This document shows, piece by piece, positions 30,239 to 40,771 of a DNA stretch of 64,000 nt. The number at the start of each line of letters is the position of its first letter. Positions within the stretch are counted from its first letter, which is position 1. The stretch comes from Paramoeba atlantica (Eukaryota; Discosea). The notes beneath the pieces were generated by a model. It ran no database searches and was not told the origin of the DNA. It saw nothing but the letters and a program-made list of their open reading frames with translations. The translations under genes and the position numbers were made by a program. The DNA lies in NCBI GenBank assembly GCA_977017575.1, contig CDRNVI010000014.1:455507-519506 (forward strand), given 5' to 3'.

Positions 30239-32066
30239 CCTGGTCGCCCTGGAATTAGCAAACGAAATCAATCACCAGGCCGACTTGGACCTACAATTAT
30301 GGTACCTTGACGACGGGGTTCTCATAGGCAAGGCCCAAGACACCAGAAATGCACTGGACACGATCGCCAGGGTAGGCCCTCGCTGGGGCTTGCACTTAAA
30401 CATGTCGAAGTGTGAAATCATTACCTCCCCTGCCTCGGCTAACGTGACAAATTTGTTTCCCGACATACCGGACACCAAAATCAACGTACGTGGCGACTTT
30501 AGCGTTCTAGGAAGTCCGATTGGATCCCCAGAGTATTGCTCCGAATACCTGACAACGCACGCCATTGAACCAGCAGAAACGGCGTTAGAAGCTATAACTA
30601 GAATCAAAGACCCACAGGTTTCAATGGCGCTTATTCGGCAATGCGCCGGGTTCTGCAAAATGGTCCACGCTCTCCGCACGACCCCACCACAATCACTTAC
30701 ACTTTTATGCGAGCGTCTGGATGATTTTCTCATGCACGCGGTAGAGTCATGTTTATGCCCCTTGCCTCCCTCTGCACGGTCCCAAATTCAGCGCCTGAAA
30801 AAACACGGAGGATTCGGGTTACGGTCAGCATCCTTTCACGCAACCTCAGCCTACGTTTCCTCGGTTGCTTTTGCAGCAGACATGGACTCTTGGGATCCAT
30901 CCGAAGTAGAAGGCTTTCTATCATCTATTGACGACATAAACGCGAAGGTTGGCACCAAGCTTCTCAACTCAAGTGGCCGTGTGTGCACTATCCCGCACCA
31001 CAAATGCGAAGAATTTCCTCCGAGGCATCGCCCCGCAAAGCGCCCACGCCAGCCGGATACCCATGATCCTACTTCATCTGCGAATCCCCCTTCCCTTCCA
31101 CACGATCGCCCCCCCTTGTCACCCGATGATCTCCCCCCTACGTCATGCCCATTGTATGCAACGGAGGATTGCTTTGACGCGAAGCTGCCGGACTGGGCGA
31201 AAAAGGGTATCCCCCGCCAAAGGGACATAAGCCACGCGATTTCGGCTACGGAATTTTCGCGAGCTTATGAAAAGGCTGACGCCAGGACTCGCGCACGTTG
31301 GGTCTCCCAGAGCGGGAAAGGGGCCAATAGCTGGGCTTTCGTAACGCCATCCAAAGACACTGGTCACGCCTTCACCCCAACAGAATTCCGTACCTTGTCC
31401 CGCTGGTGGTTGGGGGTACCAGTCTACGGGGAAGAATCAAAATGCCCCAGGGAGAACTGCACGCTCCCCCTTGACATACACGGAGACCATGCTCTCACGT
31501 GTAAGCATGGGGAAGGTATCATCCGGCGACACCACTCGTTAGTCGATCAGTTCGCTGCCACCTGAAGCCAGGCCCACCTAGCACCCCAGCGCGAGAAAAG
31601 CCTCGGGAATAGGGGCCCAGGGGGTGCCTTGACCAGACCGTGGGACGTCTTCATGCCGAGCCTCTTCCTCGGAAAACCTATAGTGCTTGACTTCGCGGTC
31701 ACTCACGCCCAGCAATCAAAATACACGGACACAGTCCGAAATGCTAGCTGGGTGGCCGCGGGGTCTTTCGCTGAGCACTACGCCTCCGACCAGAAAGCTC
31801 GACAGCGCCGTGAATCTGAGTCGGCGGGAAGCGACTTCACAGCAATGGTCGTAGAGAGCTACGGCTCTTGGAGCTCTAGTGCCTTAGCAGTACTTCGGAA
31901 AGTAGGAGAACGTCGGGCCAAAGCGTCCAACGGCATCCTCAGTGACGGAGCAGCTACGCTACAGCTCGTCACAGACTTGAACATAACGCTGATGCGTCGC
32001 CAGGCACGTATGATGATATCAAGAATGCCGGTAGACGACCTTCCCACTCCGCTGATCGAGCAATAG
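30239..32066 (+). pseudogene. RLE-B3: RT palm to endonuclease, one nonsense codon
   Basis: The 5'-truncated frame begins inside the RT just upstream of YLDD (LWYLDDGVLIG, ~30295). It continues through the thumb, a variable Pro-rich linker, CPRENC...HALTC (~31445-31500) and the RLE (RPWDVF...LDFAVTHAQQ), to the stop at 32064-32066. An in-frame TGA at 31563-31565 stands where RLE-B1 has Cys (TSFCSKAQ against AAT*SQAH). The frame continues after it without a shift. Trp replaces the small residue in RPxDVF. It is preceded by 22 A (~30215-30236). Non-functional as it stands. Confidence 0.9.
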
Positions 32067-32646
32067 CTTGGTAACGGAGTAAGTAGCCCTCGTGGGATAA
32101 TCGTTTCCTAACCACACCGTTGTCGGCACAGGCCCACGTTAGCGCCCTCGGAAACAACTGATCTGGAAGCTGGTCGAGTCGACAGAGTCTATGCTCACGC
32201 CTAGCTCGCCGAGGGCTAGGTACCCCAAGTGAGGTAGTACACGGGTAGTGAATCTCCTCCCCGTCGGCCCGCATCCTGTTTCGCGACCGTGTCGCTGTCG
32301 ACACAGGCCCGCGCCTGCGCCCTCCCGTATAGCAAGGGAAGGGTTCACAAGTCAGGCCGTGGAGAGGTCGAAAGACACGGTCCGGAACGCGCGAATGGAT
32401 TGGGCCTGGATTGCTTGTTTCAATTTTTACTGTTTCTTGTTTGTAGTATATACTTAGGGGTGATTAAATTGCTAGTTTTGGGCTCAGAAAAAGTAAAGGT
32501 ACATCTGTGGAAAGAAAAAGAATTGCTAATTTGATTGCTTGTTTACAAATCATATTCCCCTCCCCAATGGACCTACTTGGTTCGTCTACTGGGTAAAAAT
32601 ATAGAGGCAATGCCGCGTTTTATACTTCTCCCCCCCTAAAAAAAAA
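32067..32646 (+). other. Complete RLE-B 3'UTR
   Basis: The plus-strand reference copy of the tail seen in fragments elsewhere. It has hairpin-forming segments (CTAGCTCGCCGAGGGCTAG near 32200; TGTCGCTGTCGACA; the GGTCGAAAGAC hairpin near 32365), the 'ttgctagttttgggctcag' block, the first C-rich run with CCCCAATGGACC (~32565), and the second C run with TAAAAAAAAA at 32631-32646. Confidence 0.8.
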
Positions 32647-32772
32647 TCTTAATACAAAAAGTGATCTTAATACAAAAAGTGATCTTAATACAAAAAGTGA
32701 TCTTAATACAAAAAGTGATCTTAATACAAAAAGTGATCTTAATACAAAAAGTGATCTTAATACAAAAAGTGA
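32647..32772 (+). repeat. 18-bp tandem repeat, 7 copies
   Basis: Seven exact copies of TCTTAATACAAAAAGTGA lie directly between the poly(A) of the RLE-B3 3'UTR and the 5'UTR of an RLE-A fragment that itself begins TCTTAACACC. Confidence 0.95.
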
Positions 32773-32833
32773 TCTTAACACCAAAGAAGCTAACAGGCAC
32801 TTGTTGCTTTCTTTTACTTATTCTTATTTCTTC

Positions 32834-33033
32834 ATGGGAGTGGTCACCCGCTCCAAGGCAAAGGAAACAGGAGCAGCTCCTGTGATTTTGCCTCTCGCCC
32901 CCGTTCGCCGCAGGAAAAAGACAGCGCCTGTTGCCCCAAAGTCTCCTCCAACCATCGCTGTCGTGGGGACGCATCCGACCGCTTCGCCCTCAAAGAGGTC
33001 TCCACCCCCCGCACCATCGACGCCATCGCCACC
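32834..33033 (+). pseudogene. RLE-A N-terminal fragment
   Basis: The ATG at 32834 starts MGVVTRSKAKETGAAPVILP, nearly the same as RLE-A1 at 4782, which supports that start in both. After ~65 codons of the Pro-rich region it is cut by an SL exon at 33034. The 5'UTR (32773-32833) is pyrimidine-rich and carries no SL. Only the 5' end of an element is present. Confidence 0.88.
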
Positions 33034-33070
33034 TCTTTAACGATAAAGATACAGTTTCTGTACCTTGTTG
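33034..33070 (+). other. Spliced-leader exon joined to RLE-B 5'UTR
   Basis: A 37-nt leader on the plus strand begins TCTTTAACGATAAAGATA, has the core CAGTTTCTGTAC and ends CTTGTTG at 33070, followed by ACTATATTTT (RLE-B 5'UTR). Its upstream neighbour is RLE-A coding sequence, so an SL RNA gene is excluded. Confidence 0.87.
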
Positions 33071-33114
33071 ACTATATTTTATCTCATATTTTTCCCGGGT
33101 ACACGGCTACCTTA

Positions 33115-33531
33115 ATGTCCGGAGACCACCACTTTGAAGAGTCAACGCAAATGGAAGAAGATTCGTTCCTGCAAGAAGAAGCAGCGCACCAACCAGGATC
33201 CTTGGACCAATTTGCGGGGAATGCTCAACTAATCAAACAGCCCACCTAATATAACGAATTGCTATACACCACACCGATCCTGGAAAACATCCCTGAAGAC
33301 TGGTGTCAGAAAGCCACCTTAATTTCGACTGACCAGCAAACACCAGACACTGGACACAGAAATGACGGCGACGAGGAAACGACCCACGCACGCGTTCTCA
33401 TCAGCACAAATCACAGCTCACGAACAACACAACCCACTAATGTTTCAGTTTCGAAAAAAATTTCCCGTCGCAAGTCACCGGCCACATCTCCGTGTGCTAA
33501 AGGACAACGCGCGCTGCAATACGATGTGTGA
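33115..33531 (+). pseudogene. RLE-B N-terminal fragment with a stop
   Basis: The ATG at 33115 (MSGDHHFEE) lies 44 nt after the SL. It has the RLE-B N-terminal signature GSLDQFAGN...YNELLYTTPI...TPDTGHRN. TAA at 33247-33249 interrupts STYN. After it the same frame stays open to ~33531, where LINE sequence on the opposite strand begins. Fingers, RT and RLE are absent: another 5'-end-only copy. Confidence 0.87.
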
Positions 33532-33534
33532 GTA

Positions 33535-34440
33535 TGCCAGATAGGACTTTCGCTGCAGGGCTCATTATTGAAATTGGGCGGTAGGATCCGGGATCGCAGG
33601 CTTTGCCTTTTGCTGCGCCTTTGTAGATTGGTATGATGTGGGAGTGCGTCCACTCTTTGGGAACCTTGGAGTTTTGCCAGCAAAGTTTCAATATCCATGT
33701 CATCCAAATAATTGCGGCTTTTCCTGCATATTTGAGATGTTCGGGGAAAATTCCGTCTGGGCCTTGTGCTTTCCTATTTTTTAGTGTAGACAGTGCGCGT
33801 TCTACTTCCAGTTCGTTTGGAGGATAACTATTTTCTTCTTTTTCCATGCGAAGGACATCGTCCTCTATGGCAGGGTACTTTAGTTCTTCTAGGTCTTGTT
33901 GTACTCTGGATAAATTAAATAGGGGGTTTGGTGTGTTAAATATCCTAGAAAAGGAAGTGGCCAGTGCTTGCGCTTTGGCCTCTGGGTCAGAGACCATTTC
34001 ATCTTTGTTTCGAATTGCAGGTTTATCGTTATTTGGTGGGTAGGTTAGTTTTGTCAATTCTTTTGTTAGTTTAAATAGCTTGTGGTGATTTCCCTCAGCC
34101 CTGACAGTCTCAATCTGCTTTACCTTTTGGGCGAAGTAGGTACGCTTTGCTAACCTGAAAGAACGAAAGGCTATTCGACGTTTGCAGCGATAATTAAGGT
34201 GTGCCTTCTCTTTTTCCTTAGAAGTTGAATGATGCGACTTGTATCGCAATAGAGAGTCTTGTTTTTCTGCTATCTTTCGTAAGAGTTCGTCATTCATCCA
34301 TGGGAGGTTGGTTTGGATACAAGTGTTAGCGCATGCTTGCTTGGATGTTTCTAAGAGAGCGATTTTTAGGTCACTCCATTCTGATTCTATATCCTCACTC
34401 AGTGAGTGATGCTGTAATTTTACGCCCATTAGCTCCTGGT
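33535..34440 (-). pseudogene. LINE: linker and RT fingers
   Basis: The frame reads WSDLKIALLETSKQACA...LPWMNDELLRKIAEKQD, the usual region between LINE endonuclease and RT. Then come RKAQGPDGIFPEHLKYAG, WTHSHIIPIYKG and DPGSYRPISIMSPAAKVL, RT motifs 0-2a. The palm (catalytic Asp, xxDD) is missing, because the frame ends at the junction with the RLE-B scrap near 33535. Upstream of ~34440 a different LINE linker continues in another frame. Confidence 0.9.
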
Positions 34441-34920
34441 ACAATTGCATCGGACCCCATACGAGCAAAGAAATCTTTAACAATGTTAAGAGTTTCCCTT
34501 GTCGACGAGGTCTCGATGCAAAGAGTCTCCCTGTACAAACCGCAAATTCTACGTAGCGTACGCCACGGATTAGAACGGTTTCGCCGCAGACCTGCTTCAA
34601 TTTCGGCGCATTCCTGCCCAATCTGCGCCTCAATTTCTTCTCCGTGCTCTTTTAGCACTTCCTTGAAGTGGTCCGGTTTTCGACTCTGAAGAAATAAGTC
34701 GCGAAACCCTGAGATGCGCGGTGTTTCTGTACCCGGTGGTGTGTTTTCTGTCCCTGTAGGTGCGTTGGTCGTTTTTGGGGTTCGGTCCTTTTTTGAGAGT
34801 CTTTTCGCTGTGTCTACCATATTTTCCGATAAGTGTTCCCATGTGATCTCTTCCTCTTTCTTCGCCATTTCCCACACTGCTTGCTGGAAGGATGCCTTCT
34901 TCTCTTCATCTCCAAGTCTT
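34395..34920 (-). pseudogene. Second LINE linker region, different frame
   Basis: About 175 codons: LGDEEKKASFQQAVWEMAKK, then EEITWEHLSENMVDTAKRLS. The pattern resembles the start of a LINE endonuclease-RT linker, a role that ...WSDLKIALLETSKQACA already fills downstream. The rest (ETPRISGFRDLFLQSRKPDHF...) I do not recognise. This suggests two LINE families fused near 34440, or a frameshifted long linker. Confidence 0.5.
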
Positions 34921-35427
34921 GGCCAGGGTACCTTTCTTTGCCCCCCTGTGATAGTGATAGTGATTACAGGCGGTTACCCTAGTACAAGGATGTCGCCTCC
35001 CCTGAGAAAGCAGGGGAACTTGGGGGAAGGAGCCTGGTCGCTGGATCATCGAAACTCTTGCGAGTTTCGAATAGGGTATGCAAATCGGTGAGCGATTTGC
35101 TGCCTCCGCAGATCCTAGGACTTCCTTCCCCGGGCACGTGGAGAGCTAAGCCCTCGCTATTCGGCGAACTGGGTGTTAGCCCTGATTCATTCCGAATGCC
35201 CCACGTCTCCCGAAGGAGAAACTAGTGCCATATTCGGGAGTATCAAGTCTCAGCTTCAACGGTTTTTGGCTCCTCAGCTTCAACGGACCAAGTCTTCTAG
35301 GGTGTTATACCTTTGAGCGGACTTGGCTCCTCAGCTTCAAAGGGCTAAACCTCGGCTTCAACGAGCTCGTGTCTCTCCGAATTATGACCCTAGCCCTGGA
35401 AAGCTAAAAATAGGGAGCGAACAAACA
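34921..35427. other. Non-coding stretch with short internal repeats
   Basis: No gene is recognised. 'ggctcctcagcttcaa' occurs at about 35268 and 35327, with related 'ctcagcttcaacgg' at 35251 and 'cggcttcaacga' near 35353. Several short hairpins (cgaaactc-ttgc-gagtttcg near 35049; gcaaatcg-gtga-gcgatttgc near 35081) suggest a structured RNA or an element UTR. It may be the 5' region of the neighbouring LINE. Confidence 0.45.
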
Positions 35428-36138
35428 CTATTTTTTCCGTATCGCGAATGGAGTTTTGCGTCTTCTTTTAAGATTAGTTTCTGACTCGTACAATTTAATT
35501 GCCTTATACCAGCATTTCTTATTTTGTGCTTTTGTTTTCCAATGTATGATAGGTCCCATATCTGCTCTTGAGAGCGCTGACTCTATGTTTCTCTGATATG
35601 TATGGGTTGTTTTCCTAGAAATGTACCTTGCCAATGTTTTGGCTTTGTATTTACCGAAGAGGATTTTATTTGGTACTCTTTCAGATCCCATTCTGGCGAT
35701 GTGGCCCACAAAATGGAGTAGTCTGATATCAATTTTTGCCTGGAGTGGCCCCATACCGGATAATCTTAGGCTTTCTTTCTGGGAGATGTACCTTGTCTTC
35801 TGTGACGCTATTATTTCCTGCTTATGGTTTCGGCATCGTTGAGGTGTATTTATCACCCACGGTATCCCCATTGCTACCTTCACTAATCTGATGTAAGTTT
35901 TGTTAAGCTTCTTGAGTAGTTGTACCGTCAGTGCCCAAGAAATGCATCCAAATAGTAGTCGGGATACGACGCATGCTTCAAAAATAGTTCGCTTGGTTTT
36001 CTTCGAAATGGATCGGTTCTTCCACAAATGTAGGAATTGCTTTAAATTGCTGTAGGCACCCTTGATCCTATTCTTTATGTCTTTGTCGAGTGTTGTGTCT
36101 TCGTCTATAACTGACCCAAGGTAGATAAAGTTCCGGAC
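35428..36138 (-). pseudogene. LINE RT C-terminal domain
   Basis: The frame is open from 36138: VRNFIYLGSVIDED, KNRIKGAYSNLKQFLHLWKN, RTIFEACVVSRLLFGCISW, LLHFVGHIARMG, KAQNKKCWYKAIKLYE. It belongs to the same LINE family as 22581-23450 and lacks the endonuclease, fingers and palm. On its 5' side a short spacer (containing gccccgtagggc) leads to two partial SL copies at 36188-36222. Confidence 0.85.
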
Positions 36139-36187
36139 ATATATGTATATGTGCCCCGTAGGGCCACGGTCAAAGAATAAATATTTT

Positions 36188-36222
36188 CAACAAGGTACAG
36201 TTTTTTTGCCAACAAGGTACAG
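36188..36222 (-). other. Two partial spliced-leader ends in tandem
   Basis: CTGTACCTTGTTG (minus strand) occurs at 36188-36200 and again at 36210-36222, separated by a short GC plus A run, a 22-bp period. Both lack the 5' half of the leader. The copies sit at the 5' end of the LINE fragment. Confidence 0.65.
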
Positions 36223-36234
36223 TTTTTTGCCCCC

Positions 36235-36706
36235 CTGTACCTTTAGAACGCCACTTGATTTTCACATCCGCCATAACGACGCAGTGTACTGTAGGCACTG
36301 GCGCCTTGAGTACTTTGTGCCTCCTAATGCTGGAGGCAAAGCGCTCACTGACCATGATGTGGTCAAGCTGTCTCCGCACTTTGTTGTCCCCACGCCTTTT
36401 GCTACCTCCCTTGTTGCCGACCTCCCCTTTTACGTGCATGTACTCGCAGGCCTTGTCTCCATTTTCCTCTCCTTCCCTTCCCCTCTTCACCATACCGTTG
36501 TTATTCGTCCCCTCTGGCTCTGATCCTTTCCTTCCCATTTCCACCTTTCCTTCTTCCCCCTTCTGCCTCACCTTCTCTGTTCCTACGTTGCGACGGTCCT
36601 TTGTCTCCGCCCTCCTGCCCGGCAGCTCACATGTCCATTTCCTCTTGCTCGGGCAGAGGGTGTGTGCTGACTTACAGCCAATGGAGCACAAGAGGCCTTT
36701 CAGCTG
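36235..36706 (-). pseudogene. LINE APE endonuclease, C-terminal half
   Basis: The frame continues the endonuclease begun at 43515-44201: QLKGLLCSIGCKSAHTLCP, a charged low-complexity stretch, then RRQLDHIMVSERF and PTVHCVVMADVKIKW. LDHI and the final His-containing strand are the last APE motifs. The expected SDH reads TVH, so the Asp partner of the catalytic His seems lost. The VIPER-like element separates the two halves. Confidence 0.8.
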
Positions 36707-36929
36707 AGAAATCCACGCCGCGGGGCATAATAAATAACATGTATCGAATAGTAAACAAAGAAACAACTAAAATGTATCTGATTGCTCACAAGCCCTATTT
36801 CCCAATCTCAAAACATAACATCAACATTAAACTGTAAATAATATGTTCTCACGACAATTTTAGGCCTGCAAACATATATGTCACTGTCACTCTGTTAACG
36901 GGGTTCCCTCCACCGGAACCCTCGACCAA
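36707..36929 (-). repeat. Split repeat B2
   Basis: 223 nt, matching B1 (37132-37354) with one substitution (ggttccctcc against ggttcccccc). It forms the outer 3' end of the element. It is separated from A2 by 24 nt (36930-36953), a G-rich spacer. Confidence 0.93.
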
Positions 36930-36953
36930 ATGGCTGGGGGCTCGGTGGGCGGG

Positions 36954-37134
36954 CACAAAAACTTTTGAAACGTAAGTAGAAAAAATAGCCTACCAAGAAT
37001 ATAAGAATGAATAATGAAATTACAACACTATTTGAAACAAATCATAATTTGAAGAAATTATGTGCCCCGAAGGGCCAAGCAGGCATAAACAACTCCCTGC
37101 CCCGCGGCTAAATTTCCAAACGTGGACTATTAGA
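36954..37134 (-). repeat. Split repeat A2
   Basis: 181 nt, identical by eye to A1 (43334-43514). It overlaps the first bases of B1 by three nt (aga). On the plus strand it contains gtgccccgaagggcc. Confidence 0.93.
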
Positions 37135-37354
37135 AATCCACGCCGCGGGGCATAATAAATAACATGTATCGAATAGTAAACAAAGAAACAACTAAAATGT
37201 ATCTGATTGCTCACAAGCCCTATTTCCCAATCTCAAAACATAACATCAACATTAAACTGTAAATAATATGTTCTCACGACAATTTTAGGCCTGCAAACAT
37301 ATATGTCACTGTCACTCTGTTAACGGGGTTCCCCCCACCGGAACCCTCGACCAA
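37132..37354 (-). repeat. Split repeat B1
   Basis: 223 nt, the internal partner of B2. In YR retrotransposons the B1-A2 junction is where the two outer ends would be joined in a circular intermediate. Here B1 and A2 abut exactly, as the model predicts. Confidence 0.93.
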
Positions 37355-38323
37355 CCTGCCCGCACACACGTCACACAAAATAAAACCTGTATAAAAATGC
37401 CCGGACACATAGTAAATCATATATAGAAAAGAAATCATAATCAAACCTCACTTACAGAACTCGTACAAGGATAACGATAGCAATAGATGACCAGTCCACT
37501 GCCACGCCCTTTACAAGCTCACACGAGCTACACAGGTTACGCTTTCGAATTGCACTTCCGGAAGAAAAACATATAGTCAATCAGATATAGTAAGCGTATG
37601 TAAACTGTAATGTTTAATCTGTAGAACTACAGAGCTACCGAAATATAACATCCATCATGGACAACAGAGTAAAAGACATTATCTTCACCAGTACTGTAAT
37701 ATCAACTTCGCGAAGTAAGTATCAAATCTATTTTATATACCTCATGAACTTTTTCCTGGAGAGAACTCCCTTCCCTCCCTTTCTCGAACGGGTGTCCACG
37801 CGGGGACACCCGTTCCAAAAAGTTTCAAAGGATAAAAACGCGCTCTATTACCAGTTCACTGTATAATGCTTTGTGTCACTATATAAACTAGTTTATGAAT
37901 AACAAACGTACAATGCCCGTCGGCCAACTAACGTAAATATAATTCTCAGAAATCAAAATTTCCATTGTACAATTCTTTTCGTAAACTTTTAAACCTCTGC
38001 CCATGCACCAACTTGGGACCTAGAAGTGTGGAGCAACTAGGCGTGGTGTACGGCCGTGTCAACAGTGACGCGGTTAAAAAACATTAAGGCGTTAATCGTA
38101 GAATAAAGGAAACCTTTACTCATATTTACCTCACATTGGGGAACCTTGCTTCCGAAAAGGAAACAAGGCGTGAGAATAAAGCCTGTTAACCGATTAACAT
38201 CCATAACCTTCCAAAATTATAGGGACAACCTCCATACCCCAGGACCCCGTCCGCTCTTTTTTTTTTTTTTTTTTTTTTTTCTTGTCTTTTTTTTTTCTTT
38301 TTTGTATTTGGTGATCCTGTCCC
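37355..38323 (-). other. 3' non-coding region of the VIPER-like element
   Basis: No gene. At 38020-38185 the plus strand reads cggccgtgtcaacagtgacgcggtt ... tacctcacattgggg.acc ... aggcgtgag, a diverged version of the RLE-B 3'UTR core. A run of 24 T at 38257-38280 follows. Either an RLE-B-like tail was inserted here or the two element types share a 3' module. Near 37790 a short inverted repeat (gaacgggtgtcc-acgc-ggggacacccgttc) forms a strong hairpin. Confidence 0.55.
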
Positions 38324-40110
38324 CTAGGGTTTTCCTTCAATATGACTGTCTAGCTTACCAATATGATGATGCTGATTATCGCTGTATTTGTCGATGTTGC
38401 CTTTATATTTCTCAACCTTCTCTCTCTCAATCTCCTTCCCGCGACTGACAGCATCCGCCGGGTTCTCATCCGTGGATATGTACGCTGCCTTGACACAAAT
38501 ACCTTTGTCCTCTGTCAGTCGCAGGACTTCGCGCAATTCCATTGAAACCCCCTCTGACTTGGAGATCCTCCTGTTCAGTGCAGCCTGACAGGAGGTGTTG
38601 TCAACAAAAACATCCAAGCAGGTTCCACGGGGGCAATGCGCGGAAAACTTCTCGAGGGCTAAGCGGACTGCTGCAGCTTCCGCACGGTTCACCTCATACG
38701 AGGATGACTCAGGCCACGCCTCACCCGTAATCAAAACCTCTCCGCTGTCTAAATACATAATCGCTCCCCATCCTTTCACCGAGGCATCGGTGTAGAGACG
38801 ATGCTTGTGTGGAACAACATCGGGATGGGGAGGTGGAGACCGTGGAACATTCTCCAGCAACTCGTTTCTCCATTCTGCTAGCATGGAGCGAGTGACGACA
38901 GGGAGTGCGACCGGACGGTCACATAACTTCGGGCAACGGTTCAACAAGTTGATACGCCGTTGCGCCACCTTCAAAGCGAAATAAAACCGCGGCATATTGA
39001 GTCGGAGAACTGCGGAGCCATAAATGAGGCGCCCCACCACCGCCTCTAGGTCAACAAAGGAAATGTTGAAGAAAGAGTCGGCTCGCAGTTTCCTGATCAC
39101 TCGCGGTCCCAGGCAGACCGTATGCGCGTTATGGTCGAACGCCACCCCATTGAACACGTACTGTGCTACAGGGGGCTGACCCCGATCTTTGAAAAGACCG
39201 TTCGCCTTGTCGCAACGCTCGTCAATGAACTGAGCGTACGTGGTGGCCTCGGAGTGGGTTCCTGCAAACCGAACTCCGTCAACATAAACGTCGATAGCGC
39301 CTCGGTGAAACGAGTAGCGCTGAGAACAAATCGACGCCTCGCCAGCAATCGCGGCGGTAACCGTGTGCATAACCTCCGGTGCACACCTATGGCCCATCGG
39401 GAGGACGTTCATCTCAAACACGTCTCCACTGTTCGTTCTAAGGCGGAATTTGGGCCGCGCCCTCTTTGGGATACCAATCTGGTAAAATCCACACGTGAAG
39501 TCCCGCTTCACAGCCATCGGCTCGTGCGCCTTATGAAGATACTTGGAGGGATGATATAATGGGACCTTTGGTTCATATGATTTTAATCTATCGTTATCGT
39601 CCCTTGTCCATGAAATAAATCTTCTGCGCTGATTGCCCTCATCATCGGTCTCCACAACCGTGAAGGGAATCATGAACTGCATCGATGGGCGCTTTCTCAA
39701 CTCCTGCGCCGGGACCTTAGAGATTATGCCTGCGTCCTCCAACAATCGGACGTCCGCCTCAGGCAATGAACCTTTCACACTAGGTTCGGGGTACGGGGCT
39801 TTAGGTACCCATAATAATTCATCCACTACCTTGCGAAAACGAGTGGCAGCTGACATACTCATCCACTCCTTAACCTGATCCAAATGGATAACAGGTATCG
39901 ACTTCTTAACGTGCAAAGGTAGGTGAGCGTCGTGTGCCTTGGCTAGCCGTGAAGAGCGGCGTGCACAAACAACGGAGTGCCTGCGAAGGTAAGGCACTTC
40001 CTCGAAGCACTTTGCCACGTGCTCCGAGGTTACAGCACTGGGAGACGTGCTGAGACTCTCTGCGTCCCGAGAGCCCTTGCCGTTGTAATACTGCTTGCGT
40101 TGTAGCGCAA
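38324..40110 (-). CDS. Reverse transcriptase-RNase H of the VIPER-like element
   Basis: The frame ends at 38324 and is open upstream to 40702, but above ~40110 it overlaps the recombinase gene and is unlikely to be used; the true start is unresolved. The RT has RDFTCGFYQIGIP (catalytic Asp), FEMNVLPMGHRCAPEVMH and YVDG where YVDD is expected. RNase H has YTDASVKGWGAI, NRAEAAAVRLALE, FVDNTSC and NPADAVSRGK, the D-E-D-D set of DIRS-order enzymes. The T-rich tract lies just after the stop. The loss of the second Asp in the YxDD box would cripple polymerisation unless it is a family trait. Confidence 0.88.
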
Positions 40111-40674
40111 CAGTGATTCGACGTTGAGGTGTTTCGTGAGGTTCTGGACGTCCTCCATCCTGAGATTCCCGAGGGAGATCTCGTGGAATAGGTAAGTAAT
40201 CGCACCTCTTTTTATGGAATGTGTTCCATACCCGGGGCCGAGAAGTTGATTCATCCTGTGGTCCATCTCCCGGACCGTCGTGTAACACAGGCGTTGGCCT
40301 GGTCTCAAACTTCCCACAAACTGAGCCAGTTCGGGTGTTCCGGGGCCAGTCACTATCGCGTAGAGGTACGGCCGGTAAGGATTCAGACGGGTCGTCTTTG
40401 TCCCCCTGCCCCAATAAATGATTACCTCGTGACTGGCCACACTCACGAACTGCTCCCGCCTCAGGTCGGCGGTCTCGGTCCATCTCGCAGCGGCTTTCCA
40501 ACACAGGAGGCAACACATGCTCTCCTTTACGTTGAGATGACGTCTCAGCTTCTTTAGAAGAAGTGGCGTGATTGGAAGCATCTGCCGCGTGGGTTCTAGC
40601 CCCCCCTGCGCTTGCAGGGCCTTTACGTAGAGACTCAATGGGGTACCTTCGATTCCCATGAGCTCGAATAGAGT
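40030..40674 (-). pseudogene. Tyrosine recombinase, catalytic half
   Basis: The frame carries TLFELMGIEG, WTETADLRREQF (box I Arg region), THSIKRGAI (the HxxR box) and LTKHLNVESLLRYN (His and presumed nucleophile Tyr), then a stop at 40030. It would insert the DNA copy by strand exchange. It continues the N-terminal half at 41399-41929, from which it is separated by the 40681-41398 insertion. It overlaps the RT frame, as is usual in these elements. Confidence 0.85.
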
Positions 40675-40771
40675 CCTCAAAATTATGCGCGGAAGATCTC
40701 AATTTAAGTCTTCCTCACGCCAATTGCTCGGTCCTTTTTCTTTCCGTATTGAAATAAACTGTATCTCAAAA

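Noticed and set aside
32647..32772. Possible CRISPR array
   Set aside because: The 18-bp units are contiguous with no spacers, and the host is eukaryotic.
33034..33070. SL RNA gene
   Set aside because: None of the SL exons is followed by a GT donor or an SL intron with an Sm-like site; each runs directly into element or tail sequence.
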